This document shows positions 34,101 through 46,000 of a stretch of 64,000 nt of DNA, piece after piece. Below the pieces are notes generated by a model. The model did no database searches, was not told the DNA's origin, and worked only from the letters and a program-made list of their open reading frames with translations. The position numbers were made by a program, and so were the translations under genes. How positions within the stretch are numbered: position 1 is the first letter of the stretch; every line of letters begins with the position of its first letter. This DNA is from Lepidodermella squamata (lineage: Eukaryota > Gastrotricha): assembly GCA_047495785.1 (NCBI GenBank), contig JBLDXI010000009.1:1240001-1304000 (forward strand), written 5' to 3'.

Positions 34101-35254
34101 TGGACCAAAATCAAGAACGAAAAAACGTTCAGCACAGCGATAATGGCTGGTTGTTCCCGGACAAATGGGAACCAGAACGAGTACAACGACTTGAACTTGC
34201 GGCCGACTGTATTTTCGAAAAAGAAGCAATTGATCGCGGCGATTACCAAAATAACGAAAAGGTAGCCGAAAATGCATAAAATCAGTCGATTCGTCAGCCG
34301 GTCCAGCCTTGTTTTCTTCAGCTTTGTTTTGCCTGAATTTTGCATCAATTTCGTATCTTTTCCGGCAAAAATGATTATTCCGTGCGCCCACGTGGTGTTT
34401 CGAAGGGTGCAACCTCTTAGTAGGATGTTTTCGTTGTTCAGCGAATAGGTTTCCCCGCGCCATGATAAGCGACCCTCAAATCTGTTAAGATTGTTGTTAG
34501 GTGGCTCACATTCGATGGTTCCATCAAACGTCGCAAGCTCAGCATCGCAATCACCCATAGCCTGGGTTGCTCCCAAAGCTTGCCGTACCTTGATATTAAA
34601 ATTAGAGATTAATTAGCGTAAACAAATTGATTTTACCTTTAAATTTGTCTCGCCATCTAGTTCAAGGGTTTCCACGAAACAAAGCCCGTTGTCGTCGCTT
34701 GTAGAAAGCAGCAGCATGTCCGCCGGAACCGGGTCGTTATTCTTCACCAAAACGATTTGGCCGACTTGCAGCTGCTTCCAAGCCGAACGAACTTCACAAG
34801 TCGCCCCAGGTAGCAAGACGAATGCATCACGATTGTTGATTTTACGATCAGATCGATGCCGGTTTATATCATCGACCAAATCTTTAAATGCCGTTAGCCC
34901 CAAAACAATCGCCAGTGGAATGACAGTGACAACGGAATTCATGCTGGAGACCATAGGAATCGACTGAAGTATGACAAGAATCAGGAAATAAATATTAGCG
35001 AAACGGTGGAATTGTTCGAATAAATTTAGCGGTAAAAATGTGATGATGTTGTACTTGTACGTCTTGATTGCATTTTTGCAATATTTATGCTCAGCATTCA
35101 GCCTTTCATCGGCGCCATGAACAACACGCCGAGTTTCGGCCGGTCGCCGGCGCAGGATAACGTCGATGAAGGATCTTTTCGGCTTGTTATTATTGGGAGC
35201 AGCCGCCTGCTTCGGAAGTTCTTCCATTTCGATTGGCTGACTCGAGGCTGCCAT
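31134..35254 (-). CDS. P4-ATPase phospholipid flippase 1
   Basis: Exons on minus: 35254-34637, 34588-32688, 32250-31225, 31173-31134 (1194 residues; the last exon is tentative). It has ten expected membrane segments. TM1 begins after [13 protein letters not shown]. The actuator loop reads [12 protein letters not shown] in TM4 (about residue 373) is the P4 signature, the phosphorylated Asp lies in DKTGTLT (about 427), and the hinge GDGANDV (about 834-840) is split by a phase-2 intron before [17 protein letters not shown]. The C-terminal tail has [10 protein letters not shown], the autoinhibitory AFS element. It moves phospholipids from the outer to the inner leaflet, normally with a CDC50 partner. 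The loop sequences look ATP8B-like; the subclass is my inference. The upstream three exons end at AG/GTAA, which read through gives an immediate stop. Confidence 0.93.
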
Positions 35255-36575
35255 TTGACCGAAAATCGCTTGTCACAATATTATGGGAAATAGAATGTCA
35301 TTGATGCACATATATGCAGTCGAGTTTTTTACTACAGCTAATTTAGGCCACCCTGACAAAAGAATCCTCCGCACTGAATCATCATCACTGCTAGATACAT
35401 TTTCCGCAGCCATAACTTTATGGGGCTATATATTTGTTAATTTCAACTCTTTTTACCTCTGGCATGGTTGAGAAATTTCTTATATCAGCTGCGATCGAAC
35501 TCCGATTCAATGACCTGTGAATGATTCATCTCGATCGATGATTAGCCTCCTTAAAAATCTCAAACAAGCGAGAGGTCCGTTTTCATTTGACTGCTTGGTT
35601 GTTTGCTCTACGCATTAGGTGTACCTCTATTGGCATCTCATGGTCTGTCAAGTAAGTCCTGTATGAGGCAATAGGAATACTTGCGATTCTTCGGTCATGG
35701 TGCTGTGAAGCCGTCTTTCTAGGTACAGGTGAAAAATATTCGGTACAATAACGCCAGGCACGAACACAAGCTTCGGTTTTCTTTATTTTTGCGTGAAATC
35801 ATGCCGCATTTTTTTTTATCAGAAATAACAACGATATGCGCCTCTCATCATCATCAAATAAACTAAAATTTGTATCCAACAAAATTGAAAGAAGTTTGAG
35901 AAATTTTTAAAAGTAAAATAGCAGGTATTTACAGTTCACGACACGCGTAAAGAGCCCAACCGTAGAATAGAGAAGAGAGATATCGAAGAAGATCGAAGTA
36001 GCGAGCGTAGATGAAGTATACGGTCAGAATAATGAATCACAACTGTCGAACAGCTTTTAATCATGGTCATCATGCCGAAGAAATTAACGATATGATTGCT
36101 CAATAAATAGTTTCAATTTCTATTTTCAATCGCGTAGTAAAAGCCAAAAGCCATTTTCAGAACTTTGCTTATATACCGCAGTCTGTATCTCAAATACAAC
36201 GAAGTTACTATATGAACTTATTAAATACCGCACAATATAAAGTGAATACGTAGTAGTGTCTTTGACTTGATGAAATCGGGTTTAATCATACATCTTTACA
36301 TTATTTAGAAAAGCACCGGCTACTCAAGTGAATAATGATCCAGACTTCAAATTTATATCATTACGGAGTTTTATCGGGTTGAGAAAATTCGGTTTTATCT
36401 TCATAATATATATTATAAAAGCAGTGAAGAAGAAGAAGTTGAATGGAATTCTTTTTTTTATACAGTTCGCAATCCATCACCGGTGCATCATGAGAAGTTA
36501 TCTGATTTCAAATAGGAATACGTTAGCTTTTCAAAAATAAAAATATGCAAAAAATCGAGCGAACAAAGGCTTGCT
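35255..36575. other. Intergenic region between flippases 1 and 2
   Basis: The promoter side of flippase 1 and the 3' flank of flippase 2, both on minus. It is AT-rich with no coding frame that I can support. Confidence 0.4.
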
Positions 36576-39500
36576 TCAAAAGAAGGTCATGCGATAGTCT
36601 TGTTGTGACACCCGTTTCGGCCTAGGTTTGGCGGCGCCGGCATGCAAGGTGCCCAACTGATCGGACTCAGGCTCGTCAGCTTGAAACGCAGCGTTGCCGT
36701 AGTACTGAAGCTTTTGGCCATTCGGGTCGCTGTCAGGCGGCGCCGGCGTTTGTTGCTGCTCGGGTATATTGTTGAAATACGCCTTCTGACCGCGGGCCGA
36801 TGCGCGGCCTGTCATTTGACGCGTCGCCGTAGCGCCACGCATGCGCGCACTTTCGCGCAGTACACCCGACTGAATGAGGTCACCCATGCCGGGTTGCTGT
36901 GAGAACGCATAGCCAGAACCGAAGCGGCTGCGGCGGATCGTCGAACCGCCTCGCCTGACTGCCAACTGGTTGTAGTCGTCCGGTTGCTTCTTTTCTGTTC
37001 GCTGGAGTGCGCGAACTCGGTCAGTGAGAGATGTCTATAAAATAGCTAATTGGTACCAAATTAATTTTATTATAAAAAACCCACCTTAACGACTTGAGAA
37101 AATGCTCGAACAACGATGACAGGGATGCAACACGCAGCCATGATGACAGCGAAGCAAAGCCAGAAAACAGGCGATGTCCATACCACGTAAACAATACCGT
37201 AAGAATCGAACTGGTACTGCATAGCTGCGAGAATTTCAGCGAACGCGACTTGCAGCACGAAAACAGCGGCGATGCTGAAAATGAAGATGGAAACAAAGTT
37301 GAGAACAGTCCAGTAGGACATCTCCAGGGCGCAGCGGATTGACACGACAACGACGAGTGTTGTACCAACGGCGCATCCGAACGCCGAGTGGCTGGTCAGA
37401 ATGTTGGAGCCATCGAAATGCATCGAGTCGCCAAAGCCGTAGCGCATGATGAAAAAGCTGACGGCAGAGGCGTAGAAGCCTTCGAAGCAGGACGTAACAA
37501 AAAGGGGTAGGTTGAAGAACGCGTTTCGTAAACCGGGCTGATACAACTGGACGTAAGTTTGCGAGTAGTAGGAATTGACATCTTGCTCCACCCAGCCGTA
37601 GACTATGATAGGCGTTGCGGTGTAGATCAAATTGTAACACATGATAAGCCACTGGTCGTACAGCGAGTTGGCCGACCAGCCGCAGTAGATGCCGAACCAA
37701 AAGTGGCCGAGTGAGAAGGCGAAATTTTTGTAGAAAAAGTAGCGCAGAAAAATTGCGATGCGTAGATACGCCCACCGGCCGTGGACGAGCAGCAGTTTTT
37801 GAAGAAAGCGAAATTGGCCGAATGAAAAATCACTCGCCAGAACGGCTTGCATACCTTCTTGACCAGAAATACCAACGCCAATATGCGCTGTTTTAATCAT
37901 ATTCCTGAAAAATGGGGAAAAAATTAATTAGCATAAAATTCGAATATTCCAAATTCACAAGAAGATAAACTATTTTATTAAATTATTATTGATTAAATTA
38001 TTTTTATTAATTATTAAATTAATAAATTTGTTAATTTGAAAAATAGCGGTTGATTTCATGAGACTTACACATCGTTTGCGCCATCCCCAATGGCCAACGT
38101 GACAGTTTTCTTGTTCCGCTTGACTAGATCGACAACCATAGCCTTCTGCAGCGGCGTGACTCGGCAGCAAATAACGGCCTTGCAAGAGCATGCGACGTCG
38201 AGAAATAGCTGTTCCAACTTTGGGTGCAAGGCATGTACCAGGCTAGGCCCATTTATCACAAGAGCGAAGCCGTCGAATTTCGAAGGAACCGGCAAGGGCG
38301 GTGGCCGCTTTAACGCGGCACTCGGTAGGCCACCGCCTGGCATCTTCGGGTCACCACTCAATGGCGCTAATTGCGAGATGGGCGCCTGAACTGATTGCTG
38401 GGTGAAATAAGTTCCGTGGCTCAGTTGCGTCTGGATCTTATCCATCGACTGGCGAGTTTTGATCAGTTGCTGCTTCACATCGATCGGCATCTCGGCGTCG
38501 ATGATGAACTCTTCCATAGTTTCAGTCAGCATATTGCACGAATAGCCGATGTTGATAGCGGTTTCTTGCTTGTCGCCAGTCAATACCCACAATTTTATAC
38601 CAGCTTTTGCCAAATTGAAAATTGTCTCAGGCACGCCGTCTTGCAGCTTGTCTTCAATCGCAGTGGCTCCGATTAAATAAAGCCCGTTTTCGATTTCTTC
38701 GTAACAAGCCGCAAGTTTCTCATCACGGCCCTCTAGAGAAGTGCTATAAGAAAAAATTGAGATATTTCGAAGAAATGTTGGAGGATATCTTACCTTGCCA
38801 TATGATACTTTCGCGACCACACCGCCCACATATCGTCGTCGATTTCCTTAGTGCCCAAACACAACGTTCGCAGGCCAGTTCCGGCGTATTCATGCAGCTG
38901 AGCTTTGATCTTCTCTCCCATATCACGCGACCGGCGATCGATCAGTCCCAACACCAGGGAGTCAGCGCCTTTGCATAACAAACAACGGCGGCCCTCGCGC
39001 TGCACGATGACTGACATGCGTTTCCTTACGTTGTCGAAATCGAGGACGCAAAGTAACTCGTAGACCCGTTCAACGCCCAGAACGCTGATTGTAATCGATG
39101 TTGGAGTTCGGGACCGGTAGACGAAACCGAAATTTCTCGCCGCCCCGACAAGGGCCGCTTCATCTGGGGACTGGGCTTTATACACCAATTTATCATCTTC
39201 GTCGTAATCAGCGATAACTGTATGGCACAACGCGATAAGGGTCCAGAATTCATGCACGTCCTTCTGGCCCTTTTTGACGTCATCGAGAAGGGATTTGTCG
39301 TAGAAATTGAACCGAGGGTCGAAATAATTAGGCTCGTGATCGGAGAAATCGACATGATGCTGCTTCCTATTTTGATCTGTCAACGGTATAACTCGACCGT
39401 TTTTGTCCCGAGGATCGCCATACATGCGCCCCATAATGGAGCATTTGTTAAAGGTCATGATATTTTGCGTCAAAGTCCCAGTTTTGTCCGAGAATATGTA

Positions 39501-41060
39501 CTCGATCTGCCCGAGTTCTTCGTTCAGCGTTGTAGTTCGCGCACAAGCCGCCACGTCGACCCCGTCGTAGTACATGTCCTTATCCTGGTTGATGAAGACT
39601 CTCGACAGGAACATGCGGATGAATTCGACGGAGACGTAGAGAGAAATCGGAATCAAGGTTTGGATTAAAATTAAGTAAGACAACATGGTTATCAGAGCGA
39701 CAATAGCTGGTTGGTTGTTCGCAACCGCGTGCCATAATGAGTACTGTTTGAAGTAAGTCCCAATAGTACTTTCGAACACGAAACACAACACGCAAGCGGC
39801 AATCAGCAGCGCGCCGAGAAGTCCGAGAATGCCTTGTTAAAAAATTAATAAACTTTTTACTTAATTTAAGGTTCAAAGCTTACATAGAATAAGCTTATTG
39901 GCTAGGATATCGATTTGAGTACGCTTCATCGTCGTTTTACCGGCGTTCTTCATCAACTTAGTATCCTGTCCGGCGAACAGGATGAGTCCGAAAATCCACG
40001 TTGTATTGCGCAGGGTGCAACCTCGCAGGATTACGTTATCATTGCCGATAGAGTACTTTGCACCCAGCCACTCGAGGCGGCCTTCGAATTTGCTCAAATT
40101 ATTGTTCGGCGGTTCGCATTTAATTAAACCGTCGAAGAGTGCCAACTTTTCACGCTCATCTTTCAGCTTCTGGCTATCGGCCAACGCCTGGCGAACTTTC
40201 AAATTCGTCTCACCGTCGAGTTCAAGAGTTTCAATAAAACACAGCCCGTTTTCGTCGCTGGTCGACAGAATCAAAATATCAGCCGGGATGGGCTGGTTGC
40301 ATCGGATCATAACGACTTGGCCCACTCGAAGGCGCTTCCACGGGGTCGCGGTCAATTTCCGACCGCCGGGTGTTATCAAATGAGCATCTCGATTGTTGAT
40401 TCGGCTATCGGACCGGTGCCGTTGGATATCATCAATTAAATCTTTTAGCGCCGTCAAGCCAAGCACAACAACTGAAAAATTAAAAGGTTAAAAATGGCAG
40501 AAAATAAAAGATATTACCGAATGGAATAATTGTAGTCACTGGATTCACCGGAGAAATCAGCGGTATCGACTGTGTTATAAATTACGATTATAGCTAATTA
40601 TTTGACGGTCAGGAATAAAATAACTTGCCTGAAGGATGACTAGAATTAAAAAATAAATATTGGCGAACCGGTGGAACTGCTCGAAGAGATTAAGTGGCAA
40701 AAACGTAATGACATTGTAGCGAGAAGTTTTGATTGAATTATCACAGTATTCAAATTTATCATTGAACTCGGGATGGGCGCCACGGACTATCCGCTGCGTT
40801 TCAACCTTCTGCTTCTGTGGTATGATGTCATCCTCAGATTTAGCGTTCGGTTGAAACGGCACAGGGGGCGGGACGGGCGCGCCTGTTCGAGGCCGCGCTG
40901 ATTTCGGGCCATTCGCGCCTGTCGTCGGCCGGGCCGAGGACGGAGGGGCGCCGTAGCGAGATGTCGCCGACGGCGGCGGCTGTTGCCGGCTAACGGCCGA
41001 CGGCATCGGGTTTCGGGAAACAGCAGAAGTAGGACCATTATAACCACCGGTAGAAGTCAT
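36576..41060 (-). CDS. P4-ATPase phospholipid flippase 2
   Basis: Seven exons on minus: 41060-40629, 40569-40518, 40471-39884, 39832-38794, 38743-38069, 37904-37085, 37034-36576 (1354 residues). Intron 1 uses a GC donor (CAG/GCAAGT); all others are GT/AG. The N-terminus (about residues 1-90) is Pro/Ser/Ala-rich and disordered. PISL is near residue 419, DKTGTLT near 473, and GDGANDV is split by the conserved phase-2 intron. A long insertion with Pro/Gly-rich sequence lies in the nucleotide-binding/P-domain region before GFALVING. The tail carries [19 protein letters not shown] and then a further 85 residues. The ATG directly follows TTTTTTAG. Confidence 0.94.
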
Positions 41061-43038
41061 CTAAAAAACTCGAGAATAATGACCTGATTTAATTGAGCAA
41101 TTGACTGACTCACCGATTTATGGTCACTATTAAGAAGTTATTACAGCATTACTATTTGATTATTCTGCCGAAAAAAATCGGCTGTGTTTTTTATGCCTTT
41201 GCGCACCAGGTGTATGGGCGAAGAAGCCGTTGTCGTTCACTTGTTCGCGCTTCGTCGCCTCCGCCTTGTATATCTTCTATTAGTAAATGTTTTGCACCAG
41301 TGTCTTCGCAACGATCAGAAAAACGTCGAAGGTGGCGCGATCGTTATTTTCTCCGCTCCTCTCACAGCAGCAGCAGCAGCGGCAGTCGTCTTATTTTCTA
41401 TTCCGCATGCCAAACATAAGAAGTGTTAACAATAATTTTTTATACTCCCTATACAGTAGTTGTATTAACATATGCACATAGGTATATACACTCACGAAAG
41501 AGAATAAAAGAGTAGGAGAAGAATGGAAAATGTGTCTCATGGTAGATGTTGCGATTAGTAATGCGATGAAGGCGAACAGCAGGTGCTTTGTGCATTTTTT
41601 ATTGCATACCTGTTCGGGCGGCGACTTTTTTGTCATATATTATGCGACAACGAGCGTTTTTTATTGCTTCGCGCCCGCTCGAAGAAGAAGGTCGATAAAC
41701 GCGGGATCGAAGCGTGAAAAAGTATTATCATTTGACAGCAAATAAAAAATTATTTGATCATCACCGAAAGGGATTGGTTTTTTATTGCTGGTAGGGAAGC
41801 CAAGATTTTTCTTGAATTAATTCGAAAAGTTTTCAATAAAACTGTCAGCAATTTGTTCAAGCCAAACGCTAGGCGAGAAAAAAGGCGTAAGTAAACAGAA
41901 GATTTCATCAACGAAAAATAAATATGGAAAAAATTATAATAATAATATATTGGATGTCAACCGCTCCTCATACGGCGTGTGAAATGCATACGAGAGTGTA
42001 GGTAGCCTATCTCGCCTGTAATATTTAGAGCAAATAAAGATGTAGGTGCAGACCGAAGGCGACTTTTACACTATATGCGGCAAATTTTTCGCGGCCAGCG
42101 CATGCTCGCAAAGTATAAGATGACGAGTCGCGAGCGCGGGTACATTTGCGTTTTTTCGGGTCGATAAATACGTACCGCTTCAGCATACATGTAGGTATAG
42201 GTATAAGCACATTCATGCGCTTAGCAGCACGCATTCGCCGCGGATGCGCTACTCACAGCAGTAATAAACCTGTATGTAATAACATACATATTATATATTG
42301 CTCGAATGTACGTATTTTTCAATTGAGATATTACTTATAGTAAAGGTAAGCGCGGCCTCTCCTGGTCGAAAAAATGCGTGTCATCTTGTCGGCGCCAAGC
42401 CAAGCGGCAGCGAAACACGCTCATTCTGTAAAACCAACGACGATCGATTAGAAAAAACAAATAGAAAAAAAACGATGAAACTTTTTTTACTGTTGAGTAA
42501 GCAAAGGTGGCTGTTTTTTCTAGCTCTTTTTTTACACACTCAAGAAAAAAACGGTAATGCACCGAAAATTTCAGTCTCATTACCATAAAACTTGTACACG
42601 AAAAAAGGCACGTGACTTCAAACCAAGATTTTACTTCATTTTTTCAACAATTCAGCGAAAGACTGAAAAGCGCGCAGAAGAAAAAAATATATAATTTGTC
42701 TCCTCGGTTTTTGCATGGCAATAAGCAGCTCATCTTCATCATCAGTTTTTACAATAATAATAATTTTTCGTTTCACCTTGAAAACAAAAAGCGGCAAATC
42801 GCCACCGCAGCCGATTCAAATTTGTATACATTCAATTGGTTTAATAAAGCGAGGCTATATAGCAAAATAAAACATTTTTTTTTCAGCCACTTCCTCGTCA
42901 TTTGCTTCATATCAAATAGAAAGATGATTCGAGCTCTAATAATGTTGTGTATGTGATGATAACCGGGTTGCATCATTTTTCGATATCTTTTCGTTTTTAG
43001 TATTCGATAGATAAGTTATATAAAAATTCGTAATATTT
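41061..43038. other. Intergenic region between flippases 2 and 3
   Basis: About 2 kb of AT-rich sequence with short microsatellite-like runs (AATAATA near 41938, AGC repeats near 41366). No gene was recognised. It should contain the flippase 2 promoter and the 3' UTR of flippase 3. Confidence 0.4.
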
Positions 43039-46000
43039 TCAGGCAATCGTGTGACCGTTCGAGTTGTTCGACGACGTTGTTTTTTCACGAGCGGAATTTG
43101 TGCCAAATACCGGTGGGCTGAGACTTTGCCGCTCGTCATCGGAGTAAACAACCGCCTCAGGTGGGGCTTGTCCGACCGAATTTCGTTTCAAGCGAGGTGG
43201 CGGTTGTTTCTTCGCCGCCGTAGCAGTACTACACGAGAATTGCCGGAAAATAGTGTCAGTGAAAAAGTTACAAAAAACCACGGGTTAAATTCGATCACAA
43301 TAATTTAGTAGTAATAATTAGTAGAAAAATAGTTCCAAAAGACGCTTGTTGATATTGTGAAAAACACTCTGCATATGAATTGACGGTGTCACCGAGTTAT
43401 TCGAATCGTGTGAAGGCGCGCTCTCAGCTAAGGCATTAGTCGTCCACACACATCATGCACCAAGCGTGAGTTGTATCTATGAATAATTTCTTCGCAGTGT
43501 CACATATCAATCGCTCTCGCATTGGCTTCAGACGCCAGCTCCGGAAAGCGCCCTAAGTTACAGACAAAAATTAAGTCCATAATTGTTGCTAGGGCTATAT
43601 ATAGATAGCTCTTCTTCAAATCGAAACTTGGAAAAATAAGCGGCATTCAAGCAAAAATTCAAGCGAAATCAAGGGAAAGAAAGCATGCGTCATGAAAAAA
43701 ATGAAAGCGTGCGGGTAATTTTTCACAATTAAACAAGCGTCTAAATTACATTAAATTCGATTCAAACGAAATTTGAATCGAATCGAATGGGGTAGTTAAT
43801 TAGGTTTTTTACCTAGGTCTCGACGAAGTGCTTTCGCGAAGAACACCACTTGAAATCATGCTTCCAATGCCGGTTTGTTGAGCGAAAGCAAAGCCTGAGC
43901 TCATTCGGCTACGTCGCAACGCCGAAGCGCCACGCCGGACAGCCAGTTGATTGTAGTCTTCAGGTCGCTTCTTCTCCGTCATCTGTTTAACCTGGCAGCG
44001 GTAGGACAGCGGCGATCGGATGAGGACCCAGAGGTAGCGGATGAAAAGAACCGGTAAGCAGCATAGGGTGACTGCAACTAAGCTCGATAGCCAGAAGTCG
44101 GGCGATTTCCAAACAGCGTAGGCTATACTATAGTACTCAAATTCCTGCTCGAGGTAAGCCAGCAATTCGGCGATGATGATTTGAATAACAAAAATGGCTA
44201 GGATGCTGAGGAAGGGCGTGAAGTTGAGCGGCGTCCAGTTGGACATTTCCATGGCGCAGCGGATCGTGACGACAAACGTTGTTGTCGTGGCAACGGCGAC
44301 GCCAAGCGCGTGGTAACTGCTCGTCACGCCCGTCCCATCCGGCAGGTTGAATTCAGCAAAGCCATAATGCATGAAAAAATAACAGACAACTGAGGCGATG
44401 AAACCCTCGGCGCATGACAGCAGGAAAAACGGCAGGTTGAATAGAATGTTTTTCGGACCGGGGAAGTATAATTTCGGGTAGGTTTGCGAGTAATAAGCGT
44501 TAACATCCTGTTCTATCCACGCGTAGTTGATAATAGGCGTGGACGTGTAGATGACGTTGTAGAAGGCAATGTACCACTGGTCGTAGACGGAGGCCGCTGA
44601 CCATCCGCAGTAGATGCCAAACCAGAAGTGGCATAGTGTGAAGACGAAATTTTTGTAGAAAAAATAGCGCAGAAACATGGCTACTCGAATGTAGCCCCAG
44701 CGGCCGTGTACTAACAGCAGTTTTTGAAGGAAACGAAATTGCCCGAATGAGAAATCACTCGACAGAACGGCTTGCATACCCTCCTGGCCGGATATTCCAA
44801 CGCCAATGTGAGCCGTTTTAATCATGTTTCTGTAAAATAGGGATAAATTAGCATAAATTAAAATATTAAATTAAATTAAAATTCGCACATTGAAAAAATT
44901 TAAATTTAAATTGACCGTTAACAAGTGAAAACTGGAGTTGGCGACATTTTTGACATCGTAGATTTTGATGCCGGCTCAAGATCAATGAACGAGGAAGAGA
45001 TTTTGATAGTGGTCAGGGTTGCTGAGAAAATGGACTTCAAAGTTCACGGATAAAAATTGCTAATTTCGAAAAATGCGCGAATAAAAAATAATTTAGTTTT
45101 TTATTGCATCATTTCAAAATTCCCCACGCAATAAATTCTGATGTTATTTTCTTATGCACAGTTGATATTTCTAAGGGTAATCTGAGGTGAGGAATCTCGC
45201 TATATATTTTAAAATTTTGTTGGGATCAAGATAGTATATCTACGACAACCAGAATCAATAACACTTTTCAGGGCTGCTCTGGGGTTTTTCGTATTTTAAG
45301 GCGGATGGGAGCCGACTAGAGGTCTGAAATTTGAGCATTTCAAATCCTCAAGAAAAACTGAGTCAGAAAACCTTGGAATCCAAGAATTGTCCCAGTTGGA
45401 GTGAAAACACTCTTTGCGATTTGCTGGAAAATTCAGAAAATTCGCCAAACCCCAATTTTCACTTATTTTCGGTCAAATTCAGTTTTTTATGGCATCAGTT
45501 AATAATTCGTCGCGCAATAAAATCTGATGGTCTTTTCTTATGTGCAGTTAGGATTTTTGGGGGTAATCTGAGGTAAGGAATCTTGCTAGATGTTCAAAAA
45601 TTTCGATGGAGTCAAGCTAGTGCTTCCACGTCAACCTAAATCGACAAGCCTTTTCGGCGACACTTTGGGTTCTCTCGTCTTTTGAGGTGGATGGGAACCT
45701 CCAAGAGGTCTGAATTTTTTAAATTCAAAATCCTCAAGAAAAACTTAGTAAGGACATCTAGGTATCCAAGAATCTTCCCTCTTCAAGTCAAGACTCTTTT
45801 TGCTGGAAAATACAGAGAATACGCTAAACTCCACTTTTCACTTTTTAACGGTCAATTTTTTTTAATTTTCCAAACTTTTAGACTCGTGAAATTCGAATTA
45901 GACTTACACATCATTGGCACCATCGCCAATCGCCAGGGTCAAAGCGTTACATTTCCGCTTGACCAAATCGACAACTTTGCCCTTTTGAAGCGGCGCGACA

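Noticed and set aside
42025-43281. Frames in the spacer between flippases 2 and 3
   Set aside because: Apart from the flippase 3 terminal exon (43228-43039), they are AT-rich chance frames with no motif.
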